From contig NC_051106.1 in NCBI RefSeq assembly GCF_901709675.1, positions 10,922,001-10,986,000 of the forward strand: a DNA stretch of 64,000 bases. Reading direction: 5' to 3'. The DNA comes from Syngnathus acus (lineage: Eukaryota; Chordata; Actinopteri; Syngnathiformes; Syngnathidae). Positions 35,157 to 49,022 of this stretch are shown one piece after another (the stretch's first letter is position 1; each line of letters begins with the position of its first letter). The position numbers and the translations under genes were made by a program. Under the pieces are notes generated by a model that did not search any database, had not been told where the DNA came from, and saw only the letters and a list, made by a program, of their open reading frames with translations.

Positions 35157-36070
35157 CAAGCGGTGGTGTGGCCGAAACTGGCAAAAAGTAATAATGGAGG
35201 AAGCGGGTGAGGGGAAATAAAAAAAAAAAAAAAAAAGAATGTTTATCGTCTCTCCAGCATCTCTGCGACCAACACTATGTAGCCAAAAAAAAGATTTTAA
35301 ATCAATGATTCAGAGGGATTGTCCCAATTGGAATAAATTGTATTTGTACCATGGAAATTTGTACTTGTCGCATGGGAATATAAAAAAGAAATTCATTCGT
35401 AGAAAAAAAAAAAACTTGAAGGTTTGTAAGAAAGAAAAAAAAATGTATCTGTACCCCAAATACTGCATTTGTAAAAACAATAAATTTTTTATGTGTAGAA
35501 ATGTGTGTAAATGAAATGGTATGAGTGAAAAATAACATTTTACGTGGGAGGAACAACGACTCGCAGTTGTGGAAATTTATTTTGTAGCAAACTGTAAGTG
35601 TACATGGATGGCAATATGGATAAAATACCTGTATTTTATTAATGATGACCCCCTTGATGCGCCTCTATGCACTAATGTATGCATTTTTGGTAAAAAATGT
35701 TGCCAGCATGCACACACTGTTGCTCGCTGTGAGGTCTCCAGCAGCAGCAGCAGCAGCAGCAGCAGAGGAGAAGCTCATTGCCCCTGGGGCTGGCCCAACC
35801 AATCAAGGCCTTGGCAGCCTCAGGGATGGAGGGCTTCAAATGAGTATTCTTCAAGACTGTGTGTAAACAATGTGGCGTCGTTTTGGGGGCGTGACTTAGC
35901 TGCAGGCAAAAAGATCGTGTGGGGGGGGGGGGGGGGTACGTGCGGGTATGGGTGCGTGTGTGTGTGTATGTTTGTATATGCATGTGTGTATACATACATA
36001 AAAATGTATATATATACATATATATACACATGAGTATCTATATATATATACGTATATATAAAAAGTAAAC

Positions 36071-36330
36071 GTAAAGACCCAATGATTGTCACACACACAT
36101 CTGGGTGTGGTGAAATTTGTCTCTGCATTTAACCCATCCCCGAAGGGAGCAGTGAGCAGCAGCGGGGCCGCGCCCAGGAATCATTTGATCTAACCCCCCA
36201 ATTCCAACCCTTAATGCTGAGTGCCAAGCAGGGAGGCAATGGGTCCCATTTTTATAGTCTTTGGTATGACCCGGCCGGCCCGGGTTTGAACCCACAACCT
36301 TCCAACACTCTACCACTAGGCCACTGAGCG
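36071..36330 (-). mobile_element. tRNA-derived SINE with readable A and B boxes
   Basis: On the minus strand the element starts near 36330. A-box-like TGGCCTAGTGGTA is at 36323-36311 and B-box-like GGTTCAAACCC at 36292-36282. A unique body follows, ending near the CACACACA/ATCATTGGGTC tail at 36071. From memory it belongs to a SINE common in percomorph fish. The A-B spacing is only 18 bases, shorter than in a true tRNA gene. Confidence 0.75.
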
Positions 36331-36613
36331 TGCGTGCGTGCGTGCGTGCGTGTATAGATATATTTGTGTGTATATGACGCACACAAAGATGTTCTGCAGA
36401 TTATTGAGAGAAATTTTGAGGCACCATGGAATATATTATTTTAAATGACATGCTATTCAAGCATGTTACCTGGGGAGCAAATCATACATTTCCTTTGATT
36501 TGAAAGCGTAATTATGGCCATCTCCATGCCATGAAACAATGGTATAGTCCAGCAATGACTTTATTTTCACTGCAAGCCTTTGATTGTGTGAGAATAAGCA
36601 GACCCGTTGTAAT

Positions 36614-36815
36614 TCAAGTCAAGTCAAGTCAAGTTTATTTGTATAGCCCTAAATCACAAGCAGTCTCAAAGGGCTTCACATAGACAAAAATTGACAATTA
36701 TTCTCAAAGCATCCCCTGATCTTAAGCTCCCAAAAGGGCAAGGAAAAACTCAAAACCCCTGCCCGGGGAAAATGAGAAACCTTGAGAAGGGACCACAGAT
36801 GGAAGGATCCCCCTT
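36614..36815 (-). mobile_element. Retroelement 3' region with (AAGTC)n end
   Basis: Four AAGTC repeats lead into TTTATTTGTATAGCCC, AAATCACAAGC and AAGGGCTTCACAT, a pattern recurring throughout teleost genomes. Read on the minus strand it ends with an AATAAA-containing tail and CTTGA repeats. Confidence 0.65.
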
Positions 36816-39800
36816 TCAGGATCACCAGGTTGTAATGGATGCAGAGAGGGCACAAATAATACATAATATGAAAATCAAAAGTAGATGTCCAAGTCAGAGC
36901 GAAGGGCTGCCAGAGGAGCCCTCTGCTATCCTGGCTATGGAGGTTGAGCTGCAGTTCCCCCAACCTGAATTAGCCCACAAGAATCCAGATAGCCGTAATC
37001 AAGTAATCAAGTGTGATTCACCATCTCAAGCTCAAGTGGGTTTATATCATCTCTAAAGTCCCTAGATTGTGTGCCCCCCCCCGCTGGTGGCATATTTCTC
37101 AATTTGTTTAAATCAAGTAGGCATGGTGTCAAACGTAACAATCACTCATCATCTTCATTGCAGGAATACAGCAAGCAATTTACCAGCGGAGACGTCGCGT
37201 CGCTGAACGGAAATAAGCTGTGCAGGAGCTGAAATGACCTAATTATGTTGTACCTTGCTGTCATCATTATTGCCGTGATGTCCTCCTCACTCATTTCAAT
37301 GTCTATTTTTTCATCAAGCAGAAATGAAACGAGAACATTTGGACACTGAGTGATTCACGTCCCCGCATAGGCAAAGCGGGCGATTGTCCTGAGACTTGCC
37401 TGATACTGGTCCATAGATCCACGTGGCCCGTGTCCCCAATGCTCAAGCCTAACCTGCATCCACAACTTAACAGCCATTAAAAGGGCTAGATTCATTTTTC
37501 CAAAACGGTGATCAAGGTGAGAGCACTTGTTTTCTCATAAAAAACGAGAAGCGGTCATCGTAAATTGCTTGCATTTCGAGCACGGATAGCCGTGTATGCG
37601 TACTTGTGCACGAGTCTAAACAGACATCAGCTTTTGAACAGGGTGCTTCTAAGGAACATGCAAAATGAAATAGCGCCAACTGTTTTAGGGAGCAAAAGGC
37701 AACAAATGGTAAACAAATGCAGATGTGATGCCGTTGCTGACCCAGAAGGTTCTGCGCCGTCTCTATCTCTCCACCCACCACGTATCGTCTAACGGGCAAA
37801 TGGTGGAATTGTACGACAGACAAGCTGTTGTGATTAGTAATCACGTCCAGCTGTGACCGTGAAATCGGGACTTAGCTTAATTAGCCGCTTTGAAGCGGAG
37901 CTTTCGGACCAAAATCTTTGACAAAATAGCATGGGATCTAGGATAATCTGATAGCCGTGTCTCTCGTCTCACACATTTTCCCTCTTAATAAGTCGGCGCA
38001 TGAGACCTACGTAGATTCCATTTGAATCATATGTTGGTGAGCCAGAGAAAACCGCTGCGGCGCAATTATTTTTCTCAGGAAGAAGACCGCCGCTATGACA
38101 CATACAGCGAAATAAGCAGGCTCGGCATATTATTTCAGTATTACTAGCGTCGTCTTTGCCTTGTGTAAACGTGTATTTTATTGGATGTTGATTTGGGGTA
38201 GGTAGGTAGATAGGTAGGTCTCTGCTGTAGGTCCTCTAATCAAGAAGTTAACATGCACTCATTCGATACATTGGATTTCTGTACCAGGGGCCAGCGACTG
38301 TGTGTCAGAGGGCCAGAAGTTTTACCCTCAAATAAATAAATAGACACTGTACTGCATATTTAGTGTTATTTATGAATTAAGGGTTAGGTCAAGCGACAGG
38401 TGGATGTTTTTGTGAGACGGCTATAAATGACAATGCACATGTGCAAGTATGTATAGGTCAAACCTAAAAACAAAGTCAAACATTTTTTGCCAATTCTCTC
38501 ATGTACATTGGCCATTTGGTAGGTCTCCGACAACACCCCGGAGAAATTCCAAGTAAATCTACGGGCCCGACTGAAAACTCCAAAGTTTCAAAATCATTCA
38601 TTCTTCTGTGGTCATCGTGCTTGTTTATTGAATGTCCCAGAAGTGCAGCACGCACGGCAAATTGAACCGAGGGTGACCACCAGCAGCAGCAGCACTGTAA
38701 CGTGAGACCTGCTGACAGATGATGAGGGAGGCATGAAGCGACTAAATCAGGACTGGGCTCTGGTCTGGAGCGCAATTGGCTGAGGTCTCATTGGTTCCAA
38801 CCTTTTGAGCTCAGTCAAAATGCACTATTGGAAAGGCCTTTAAATGAAGTGCTCTCAGATGGAAAGCATTTTCCCACAGTGCATGCATCCCCAAACCTCT
38901 CACCGCTGTGCCTCTACACCTTCAAGTTTTGAAGAAGAAAAAAAAAAAAGATTTGCAGCCTATTCAAAGTACTTGTCCCATTTGTTTTTCCCTTTTGTGC
39001 CGGCCGGCGATGTTTTGTGAAGCTGCGATCAGCAAAACACCCAAATCGTGCTCTAATCCTTCCCCTCGTGACTGGGTTACTGGGGTTGGTTTTTTTCCCC
39101 CTTTTAAACATCCTTCATAAGCACTGGCTGAAGACCCGCATGCCGCTGCTCTGTGGAAATTAGACAGTAACCTAATTTGCACTTGCTCTATGTAATGCAC
39201 ACCAGTGTTAAGTAGGCGGGGAGGTAGCTACGCAGGTCACTGGGAGCCTGATGCATTTTGTGCAAAAAAGGGGGGTGCTGTTTACATTATACTACGGGCA
39301 ACTTGAGGGGTGGGGGGGCAGAGGCAAAAGCGCGGGGTCTAAGCAGGAGTAATGAGGTGTCGCTGGAACTGTTTTTTCCAGTCAAATGACGTCAGAACTC
39401 TCGAGAGTCATTGGTTCGATATTGTAGAGAGCACAATACTGCATTTGTACATAAACCAGGTCATCATCATAAGGTCATATACAGTGTCCATAAAGCTAGA
39501 GCAAGGATATTGAATAAGTAACAAAGGCCTTTTAGTTTTAGGAGACAAGCTAACACATTTTGTACTTTTATCAGGCTTAGTAGAGCTTGCTGATGAGCTG
39601 ATCATTTGCACCAGGTGTGTGTGTTGTAGTAGGCCGCCGCCGCCGCCGCGTTGAGGAGCGCACTTGGTGACCCCTGGCTCAAAAGCGTCTCTTGACTATC
39701 CTTTCTGATATCAAGGGGTTGAACTTTTACTTTGAAGCTGTCAGTTGATTGAGATTGGATGAATTTGCACACTGCTCGCTCACAAGAATTCATTTGCCTT

Positions 39801-42116
39801 GATTTGTTGTGCCTTTCGTATTTCTTTTGACCCCCGTGTATGAATATCTGTTGACTACCGCTCCCAAATAATTGCGCTAGCAAGAGTAAGCTTCACGATA
39901 GCGAATGACGTAAAGCTCCCGTAGCGCTTCAAGTCGACACCGATCTCGCGTCATTGGGGAGCTTATTAAAAACGCCGTGAAAAACGAGGTCAAAACTGTC
40001 AAGGTGTATTAAAAGTCTTTGTTTGCATGTCACCAGAGTGGCACTTTTCAGTCGGCTTTTTATTTGCCAAATTGAGCGCACATAAGCAATGAGTGGATGA
40101 GAACGGCCTCCCTTCCACCTCCCCCCTTCCACCCTTTTTCTACAGTGACAATTCCCCAGGTGTTGCAATCAGAGTATTTCTTTGTTTAGCTCAGCTACGC
40201 CTCAGCTCCGAAAACGACTCGGGCCGACACACATGGCCAATGTCAGCCCTAATGAACTTTGACAGGGGCATTTAGCGGTTGTAATTCAAATCTGATTCCG
40301 AGCATCTTAACCCTGAAGTCTGTCAAGTCGTTTAAAATGCACTGGAACGCTCATGGTCCCAATCAGGTCTGTGTTTGTTGCGGCGGCAGCAGCATACTGA
40401 TGTGTCAACCGAGCCAGCGGGAGGGGGGCACTTCTTTTATGTTACGGTCCTGGGTCTGCCTTCAAATCTTCACGCGTTAGTATTGTGAGTATGGCTTCCT
40501 TCTTCATGTAACAATGCGCATGGTAAGACTCAAATTTGTGAGCGCCAATGTTTTTCCATCACGTAACACAAAATACCAAGCGTAATTGGCCAAAATTGTT
40601 GTCTTCAATTGTACCATTCATGGCTTCGCGTTCAATCAATATGATCAAGTTCAATCTTAAAAGACACGGACGGGATCCTCGTCGTGCAATGGCGTTGGTG
40701 TTGTCGCTGGCACTTGTAGGCTGTAAATATGGAATAATTCAAATGAATGGCCGATGCAAAATAAGAACATTTCTTTCCTTAAGCCCGTATCTCACTGTTT
40801 GGGGAGACGGACGGCTCCAGCGTCCGTCGAGGCACCTTTATGAGGTTAGAATGTGATTCATTTGATAAATGAATGACAAATCCTGCCAATGATTCGATTG
40901 GTTTTGGCCTCATTTTCAGCCTTGAGCGCTCTGTTATGAAGCCTTTTCCACTGCGTTCAAATTCATGTGACCATATTGAGTACATTGAATATAGTTGAAA
41001 CATTCATCCAAAATTGGAAGGAATAAATAGCATGTGGCATATTACAATTGCAGCCATGAGACATTTCACGGTGTGTGTAATTGTTTGCAGCCGGTCCCAA
41101 AGTGGCGTCGTGTTACTCCTACTGTCAATCCCCCTGGTCATTCACAGAGGACAAATCTTCTGCCAAATGACGAGTTGTAATTTTCTTCGCAGTAAAAACA
41201 GTAAGCAGAGATTCAAAGAGCCATGAAACGCCAGCTGTCGGGAGCCCCGCATTTAAGATGGCATATTTGCATTTCCATATGACACTTGTGCTAAGTAACA
41301 CATGATTGATTACGGGGAGTCAAGTGGCTTTTGTAACCTCTCTAAGTGCTCTGAAAACAAATTAAAGCTTTCATCATAGTTACATGTCTATTATGGTATG
41401 TGGTAATAGCCCGCTCATTGTACCAAATGATTTGTGTCTAAATAATTTGGGGAAAAATGTAACTATTAATCATGCTTGGAAGTGGCAAAAATGAGCCGGC
41501 CAGCGCACAAACTGGCTGCCTTATTTCACCATACACTTAGCGGTGTTTATGGCTCGCTTTGTGAAATAAGCCTAACTGCTTAATTGCTCATCTGCTAGCG
41601 CTGTCAGCGTGACAATTAGCAGTTCAGTTTGAACATAATGAAAAAAACGAAAACAAAAAAAACGGCCGCTGCCATCTGTCGGGATTTCAATTGAAAATAC
41701 GCTCGGTCGCTAGAATATCATCAAATTGTATTTCCATTCTCTTGGTTTTGGTCAGAGTAAACGCTCCAGTCCAAACGAGGGCAATTTCATCCGCAGAGAG
41801 GCGTCGGCTGTCGCTTCAGCATTTGGGCGGGCGCAGACGCCTATTTATAGAGTAGGGAGAGTGTGCGCTTGATACGAGTCATGCATTAACCTACTTGGGA
41901 AAAGTTCATGTTAAACGTATAAGGTCGGACAGCACAAGATTTATGATGATAGCTGCAGAAATTATGCTTTTCTTCCCCCCAAAGGCACTTTAATGATGTA
42001 ATTATTGCCAGCTGCTTTTCATTTACAGCAGTCGTTAATTAGGGCCCGCAGTTCAAGTGCTAGGTCGCTCCCTCAATCGGACTCCTTTTTGCTTTCTTTC
42101 TTTCTCTCCTTTCTGT

Positions 42117-42234
<118 letters not shown>

Positions 42235-44615
42235 GCCTTCTCTCCCCAGCAGAATTCTCCCCCACCCTAGCCATCCCCTCTCTCTCGCGCTGTCCCAGGG
42301 CAACGGTGGCGGCCCGCCCAGATTATCCGCAAATCCTCAGCAAAACTAATTTGTTATTCAATCGAAAGGCTCCCGCTAGATCTGAGAACGAGCCTTTGAG
42401 GGTCAATCCTGCTCCGAGAAGATAACTTTGTCTGTTTGCAAAGAGTGAGAAAACATAAACAGCGAGCGTTAGCGTGTGCTCACGTTTTGCTTCCGGCTCA
42501 GAAAGGCATTCGGGGAGACTGTCGTCAACTAAATGGCATTTTAAAAGGAAGCGCCGAATAACAATGATTTTTGTCTCTGGCGTAACCTTATGTTTTTAGC
42601 GTGACCGTTGTTATTATTAGTAGGAGTTGCGGAGCCTGCATTACCAACTGATTAGTACAAGTCGCAAGCGGCGGTCGAATATCTCAGTGGCTTTAGGCGC
42701 CAGCAAAGCTATAACACTAAGGATCGTAGCCTTGCATCTGAGCGAGAAAAAATTCAAGGCAGGCCAGGGAGGAAAATAAATGGATATGTAGTTAGTTTGG
42801 GTGTGCTGTCAGATCTGATGGCTTTGCTATTTCACTCAAGGTTTTGATGTCCTTACACATGTCAGTCACGGGCTCTTGATGGGTGAAAATGGGGGCCGAA
42901 AAGAGCAGGTAAAATGCATGTTTTGGTCACATTTGGAGTGAGCAGCTGATTGGCCTGTCAAGGAGGGCAAGTGTTGAGAGGTGGCAGCACACATGTGATT
43001 ACCTATGCATTACAAAAGATAATAAGGGTCCTTACAAGGCAAGTCTCTTCAAAAGAGATGCCAAGCATTAAGCCATCTGGAGAGGAATGAATTACAAAAC
43101 GGAACTGTTTACGTGAGCCCGCCGCATCAATCCGGCGTCTTCTGATTGATCGACGTTGCAGCAGCAGCAATAATTATAATTCACCGAGATGACCTACTTT
43201 CAAAGTAACACTTTGGGAATGCCAAATGGGTTAGGAGCAATGTTCCCTGTCATTTTTCACACAAACTCCCTGAGCACCCCTTGCGACATCGGACGTGCCG
43301 CTCACACCTGTCCAAAACCCATAAAACAGGTAGGTGAAAGTCAAAACACCCAAATATATTTCTGAGCGCGTTATAAACAATAAATATATTGTGCGTTTCA
43401 AATCAATTCCAATTGTGATGTGCCACTCTCCCGACATCTCGGTACCCCAACCGTGCCTTTCGTTTATTGATTTGATTTTGTGTGTTATGGAAAGGCGGTG
43501 GATTTTGCCTCCTTAGGTAGTTGAAATATCTTCCTAAGTCTTTAATGCTTCCCAGCATACTGTAAAGACATTTCCTCCTCCTACTGGCATTCATTTATAT
43601 GTATTTATAAGTACTCTTGGTTTAAATTAGTGTTGAAGAAAAAAATACGAGTGACAAAAACAATATCTCGGCAAGTGGATGAGCAAAGCCTGCTTGCCCC
43701 CACCCCCAGTCTTTATGTTTACAAAATCCAGGCCTCCAGATTGGAAGAAATCCCCTTGATAGTTGCTTTTTTGTAGCAGCACAAAGTCTTATAATAACAT
43801 ATAATGCCTGCCTGCCGGGGTCATCTGAAGTTAAGCAGCGGCCGTGACCTGCAGCCATTACAGACGGGCATCGGTGAAACTCACTCGGGTATGTGATCCT
43901 AGTCTTGCATTGCTTCTTCCAGCTTAACTTTCGATGGGTTTCAGTCCCCAAGACTACAAAATATTGATCATCATTTTTGAAAATCTTTCAAAGGAAACGC
44001 TTGCATTAGCAATTCAGACAAAAACAGTTGAAAGCAAAGTTGCACACATTGTGAATAGTGATCCCCGTGTGTCATATTGACTACATGTACTGCAAGTGCA
44101 AGCGGCCTCAACGACACTAAGTAAAAAAAAAAAGCTGCATTATGATCTGCTCCATACTGTACGAGCTCAATAGAAGAAAGTGCTTGACCATGTTTTTGTA
44201 TGTATTTGATTGTCCTGGTCCTTGTACTGTGGCGCTTGTATATTTGTGTACTGGAGGGAGGATTACATCACACCCCTGTGTTTTTCCAATTATCCAAGTG
44301 ACAGGCGAGGCGGTGGTAATAACATGTGAGTACTAAGTTCTGCTTTTTAACAACAATGACCTTGTGTAAACCATTTTGACTTTGGTTGTCTGTCAGAGCC
44401 GCCTTGTATTTACACAGCACTCAAACAAGTGGAGGTCTGCTCCCCGTGTGAGCTATTCTGACAAGAGCAAGGCTGCCTGCCTGCTCGCTCGTGGTCGCTC
44501 GCTCGCTCGCTCGCTCGGGGCTTCAACGGGAGGGAGGGAGGGAGTAAGGTGAAATAGCGTTAAATCGTGCAAACGCCATTTTTGGGTGAGCAGCCAAACA
44601 TAATATCCCTCTGCT

Positions 44616-44685
<70 letters not shown>
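44616..44685. repeat. (CA)n microsatellite
   Basis: About 35 CA units without interruption. Confidence 0.95.
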
Positions 44686-44687
<2 letters not shown>

Positions 44688-47600
44688 GTGATTCCCAAGC
44701 CACACTCCCATGGTTCTAAAAACAGGACCAGTCGAACACCTGTCATTTACCGTCCATTGATGCATGACTAAATAATGGTTGTTGGCGTAGTGGCAAGCTC
44801 AATGGTTGAATTGATCATTTCGAACCATTCCATATTCATCTCCCAAGTCAATCCACCTGGATGTCTGCCTGGGTGCATGGCACTTTTCAGGGGGCAGGCG
44901 GGCCTCGTGGTTCCTGCATATTCCCCTAGGATAGTGTGCTGCTGATGCAGACCAACATTCTCAGCTGGGTTCAATCTGCTCTGCGACAAGCTGCCTATGA
45001 GAAACTGCAAAGAGGAGAGCGAGGCAGAGGCAAAAATTGGTTGCAAAAATGCCCATGACTCAAGGAGTGACCTGGTAAATTCCGGACTTTGGTTCAGCTG
45101 GAATTTGTCCAGAAACACCTTGACACACATATTCACGTTCCAAATCCCTTGCTGATAGGAGTCCGCGCCAATGAACTGTGTGTAATCTTTCCAATTTCAT
45201 TGTCGAAAATGAATCCTATTTCATGTCGGAAATGTCAGACTTTCTTTTCATTGTCGTTGCAAACTGGAAGCCAGAGCCCATTCGTTACCTTTTAGCCTGC
45301 ACTCTGATTGGAAATAGCACGTACCCTCCCCAACTAGCTGAATTTATAGCATCAACTAAATACAAATGTCTGTTTAACATTTCAACTGGCAATACGGTTA
45401 ACGATAGCAATGTGCGTCACGGGCCGGGAGCAGGGAGACGCGCGACTCTCCCGAGCGCCGACACGTTGTGACCGAATACAAGTCAAAGATTTGGACTAAT
45501 TTCACATTTTTGGGCCCAAGCGTTCCATATTATTTCATGGATCATTTCAAGCTCCACCACATGCCTAGTTGTGAAATGTACTTGTGTCATTGTGGCTTGA
45601 TTGTGCATGGTTGCTAGCGATTGCTTAGTGCGGCGACCAAAGGCCACGTGAGTAGGATGGTGCATTGGATGTGCAGCGCATGTTGACTGAATATGCTGGA
45701 GTGTTTTTGACAGGCCTTCTAAAGGTAGGATTAAAAGTGCTTGGAATGGCTGATATGGAAGGATTTGCAACTAATTCCTCTCTGTCATCAGTAGATATTA
45801 AGAATGACTTTTCTGTTCAAGTCGTAATACACAATGGTACCGTTGTCATATGAGCTCTGAATTGGTGAGGGTTAAAGCCATCACGTTCATTTTCTCATGT
45901 CACTCTGCTATGTGCCTCTAACCCTGGCTTGGTCTGACACGGATCTACATTCCCATCCATCGGATGTGTGTGTGTGTGTGTGTGTGTGTGTGTCTGTTTT
46001 GACAATAAATCACAAATGAGTAGAATATGCATGTACTAAAAAGGACTTTTTCATGCGTGCTTTTCATGTCACTAGACTAACGGGTATTGCGGCAATACTA
46101 TTGGTTATGGTGAAAATACACAGAGAAGCAGACATATTTGTACTTGTTGTGGATTGGTTATGCTCTTTTTGCACCTGTATTGGATTAAATGAGAACCCCA
46201 CGCAGCTACTATTAACAGAGTTAAGTTTTTAGATTGAGTTTCACATAAGGGTGGGACCTATCCTGGCCAGGTGCTGGCTGCATGGCTGGCTGGCCGGCCG
46301 GCCGGCCGGCCAGCCGTCCGGGTAATACCTCCCAGTGCTCAACAATCTGGTTCTGTTTCAGGGCTAATCTATGCTCCACTTCCTCTGCTGCCCTGGGTCT
46401 TGGTAGTGTGCCATCACACTTGGTATCCATCAGACCTCTCAAGGTACGCAAGGCACCCTGTACACACACATACATACATACATACATAAATACATACACA
46501 GCGCTTATATATATATATATATATATATACATATACGCAGTTACGCACACACACACACACACACTTTAAAATGGAAAGACTTCGAGTGAAAGCTAGGTCG
46601 CTTTTAGTACTAAGTATAACGCAGATGAACAGTGGTGATTCTCGTTCAAGATGGTCTCATTTTCACGTGAATTTGGTCGCTGGCTAAAAACTTGAAATGA
46701 TCGTCAATATCACATGAATAACTGTGCAGTGGTCAAATCAGTACACATTTTCTGTAAAAGCTGCTGTCATTTTTGCGTGATAGTTCCATGAAAGTTCCCA
46801 GCTCGCTATCATCCGTCCAGCCACCCACAGGTTTGGCTCATTCCAATGGATTGCAAATTTGATGTGAAAACATGGCACGTTCCAGTCATGTATGAATGTG
46901 TTTCTGATTCACGGCACGACACATGGTCAGACGGCAGGCAGGCAGGCAATGTACGAGTGCGTTTCCTCCATCCTAACCCGTGACCTGTAATCAGTAATTA
47001 CCAGGATTGCCTGATGGATGCCGAGTAAAATGAATGATTGATGAACACTAAGAGAAACCAGCTGGGCCATTTCAGCTGCATGACAGCACATTAACACCCA
47101 ACCAAAATATCTTAAGTAGGTTCCACAAAGGAACCGTGTATTTTGTGTTGGGGGGGCGAAGGCTGAAGTGGCGAGGCGGGGGAGGGCGCAGAGACGAGAG
47201 CGAGCAGGTATTCCCAGCCTGAAAAAAATCGAATGTAGCTTTGCGCCCTTTCTGTCGTGCGCCTTTCTATTGCAGTAAAGAGATTTTGCAGAAATCATTT
47301 CAAAAAATCAACTAACTGGCCACAAAATGTCTTACGAATGCAATTCAATGTATTTCTGCGTTCGCCCCCCCTCCTCAATTCAATGTATTTCTAAAGCTCT
47401 GTGCTATCTAATGCTGCATATTGATTGCTTTGATGTTGGCTGACTAAAGGTATTTGCGTGCCTGCTTAAATACATGCAAATATAGATATGACTGAATACT
47501 GACGGCTTTCTACATACTTTTTCCTGCTGTTGGCAGTTAAATGCTATTTTGCTATGGCAAATGGGGTTGTTGTTTTTTGTTTGTTTTTGCATCAGCACCA

Positions 47601-47925
47601 TGGCCAGCTCCTTTCACCCCCCCCCGCTCACACTTTTGTTTTCGCACCCCGATCAGCTCCTTTCTTGTGTCTCTGCTCCAGGCCCTCGCGTCCTATGACC
47701 ATCTCAGCCACGCCTGGCAGTGATTGATTGTTCATCAGACCTGCTCACCAAGACCGCTACTTAAACCCTGCACCGCCAGCCGTCACTCCTGGCCGCTTTG
47801 CTCAATGGCCTGCCACCCGTCCCGTCCTGTTCCTTTCCGTTCCGTTGCGTTCTTGCTCTGATCCCCGTTGACCTGATCATACGCCTACTTGCTTCCCGCT
47901 TGTTTGCCTGCTCTGCTTCGTTCTA

Positions 47926-47990
47926 GAATAGAATAGAATAGATCTTTATTGTCATTGTCACACATGTACAACCAGCCAGATCTGACCACA
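47926..47990 (-). mobile_element. LINE-type tail with (TAGAA)n
   Basis: Three GAATA repeats adjoin GATCTTTATTGTCATTGTCA, on the minus strand an AATAAAG-containing retroelement end. Confidence 0.55.
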
Positions 47991-48028
47991 TGCCTGTAGT
48001 GTTTGTTTAGACCTCGTCATAGAGAACT

Positions 48029-48362
48029 GAGAATCCACGTTCCTGCGCGCACACAAACTACAGTATATATTGAATAGGCCAAATAAGATCCGTCTTTGCT
48101 CCAATTGAATAGAGGCGATGGTTTTGGAGTTGTGTCGAAGCAGTTTTTTTCCACCATACGGCCAGACACTTTTTTCTCCGTGGGGCGACCAACAAACATC
48201 CCAATTCGGGGACTGTTTGAATCCTCACATTGTCTGCCAACGCGTAGTGTGTTAAGAGCGCGTAAGACAGAAGTGAGAATCCACGTTCCTACGTACACAA
48301 GCAACACTCCATTTATGTTGATTGGGGAGCTGTCTTTATTTCAACTGAATAGAGGCGATAAT
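48029..48362. repeat. Diverged tandem duplication of about 245 bp
   Basis: GAGAATCCACGTTCCT recurs at 48029 and 48275, and GAATAGAGGCGAT at about 48108 and 48348, in the same order and at similar spacing. The intervening sequence is only partly alike. Confidence 0.6.
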
Positions 48363-48930
48363 GAGCAGAAATGTTGTGCTTTGTTGACCTGCGTAGTAGA
48401 TGAGCTGCCTGCTGTTAGGAGGAAATGCTCTGATAGGCTCCCTGCAGAGAAGGGGGAGGAGGGCGGGAAGATACCTACCTTCTCATAGAGCTGACCATGA
48501 AAAGAAGCAAATAGGTTGCTTTATCTTGTAGCCGAGGGGTCGCCTAATTCTTTGAAATCTATGGATTTTTGATGAACACATAAAGGCTACTGTTTACCTG
48601 ACCGAGCATGACCAGGAACTACTACGTATCTCCCCGCCCCCAGAATTGCTATAGTGGAATCAAAACGAAAACATGGAGTCTAATTAGAGTTTTGACAAAA
48701 ACATTTTTGACAATATTGCTGAGGACATCTCGTCGAATAACCACAGTTTCTTCTAAAAACATTGACTCGCATATCAAATGGAGTCAATTCCAATGAATGT
48801 AGAGAGGTCCTGAATCTTTCTAAAAGCAACATGATTTCCATTTTCGATTGCGTTCCAGTATAATTGTCTTCCAGGAGAAATGACGCAATACGTGTTTACA
48901 ATTGCGCTTTGCAAAAATATGCAAAGCACG

Positions 48931-49022
48931 GGGATAATTATTAATTCAATGACTTGTCAATACACAGACGGTTCCCACTCCACAGCTTGTGGCGCTAATT
49001 CGTGACGTCACTACGATATAAA
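48931..49022 (+). promoter_or_regulatory. gsc core promoter with FoxH1/SMAD-like, CRE and TATA elements
   Basis: In order: an AT-rich homeodomain-type cluster GGATAATTATTAATTC (48932-48947), FoxH1-like AATACACA (48959-48966) overlapping the SMAD box CAGAC (48965-48969), a perfect CRE TGACGTCA (49003-49010) and TATA-like ATATAAA (49016-49022). The TATA element predicts transcription from about 49045-49050, giving a 5' UTR of about 220 bases. gsc is known to be driven by Nodal/Activin signalling; occupancy of these sites is inferred. Confidence 0.55.

Noticed and set aside
34845-35159. Minus-strand frame with a decapeptide repeat
   Set aside because: It is the 30-bp tandem repeat; codon use and context give no support for a gene.
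36301-36330. Possible tRNA gene
   Set aside because: A and B boxes are present but too close together and no acceptor stem can be folded; it is a SINE head.
41841-41850. MEF2-consensus CTATTTATAG
   Set aside because: A single 10-bp AT-rich match is expected by chance several times in a window this size.
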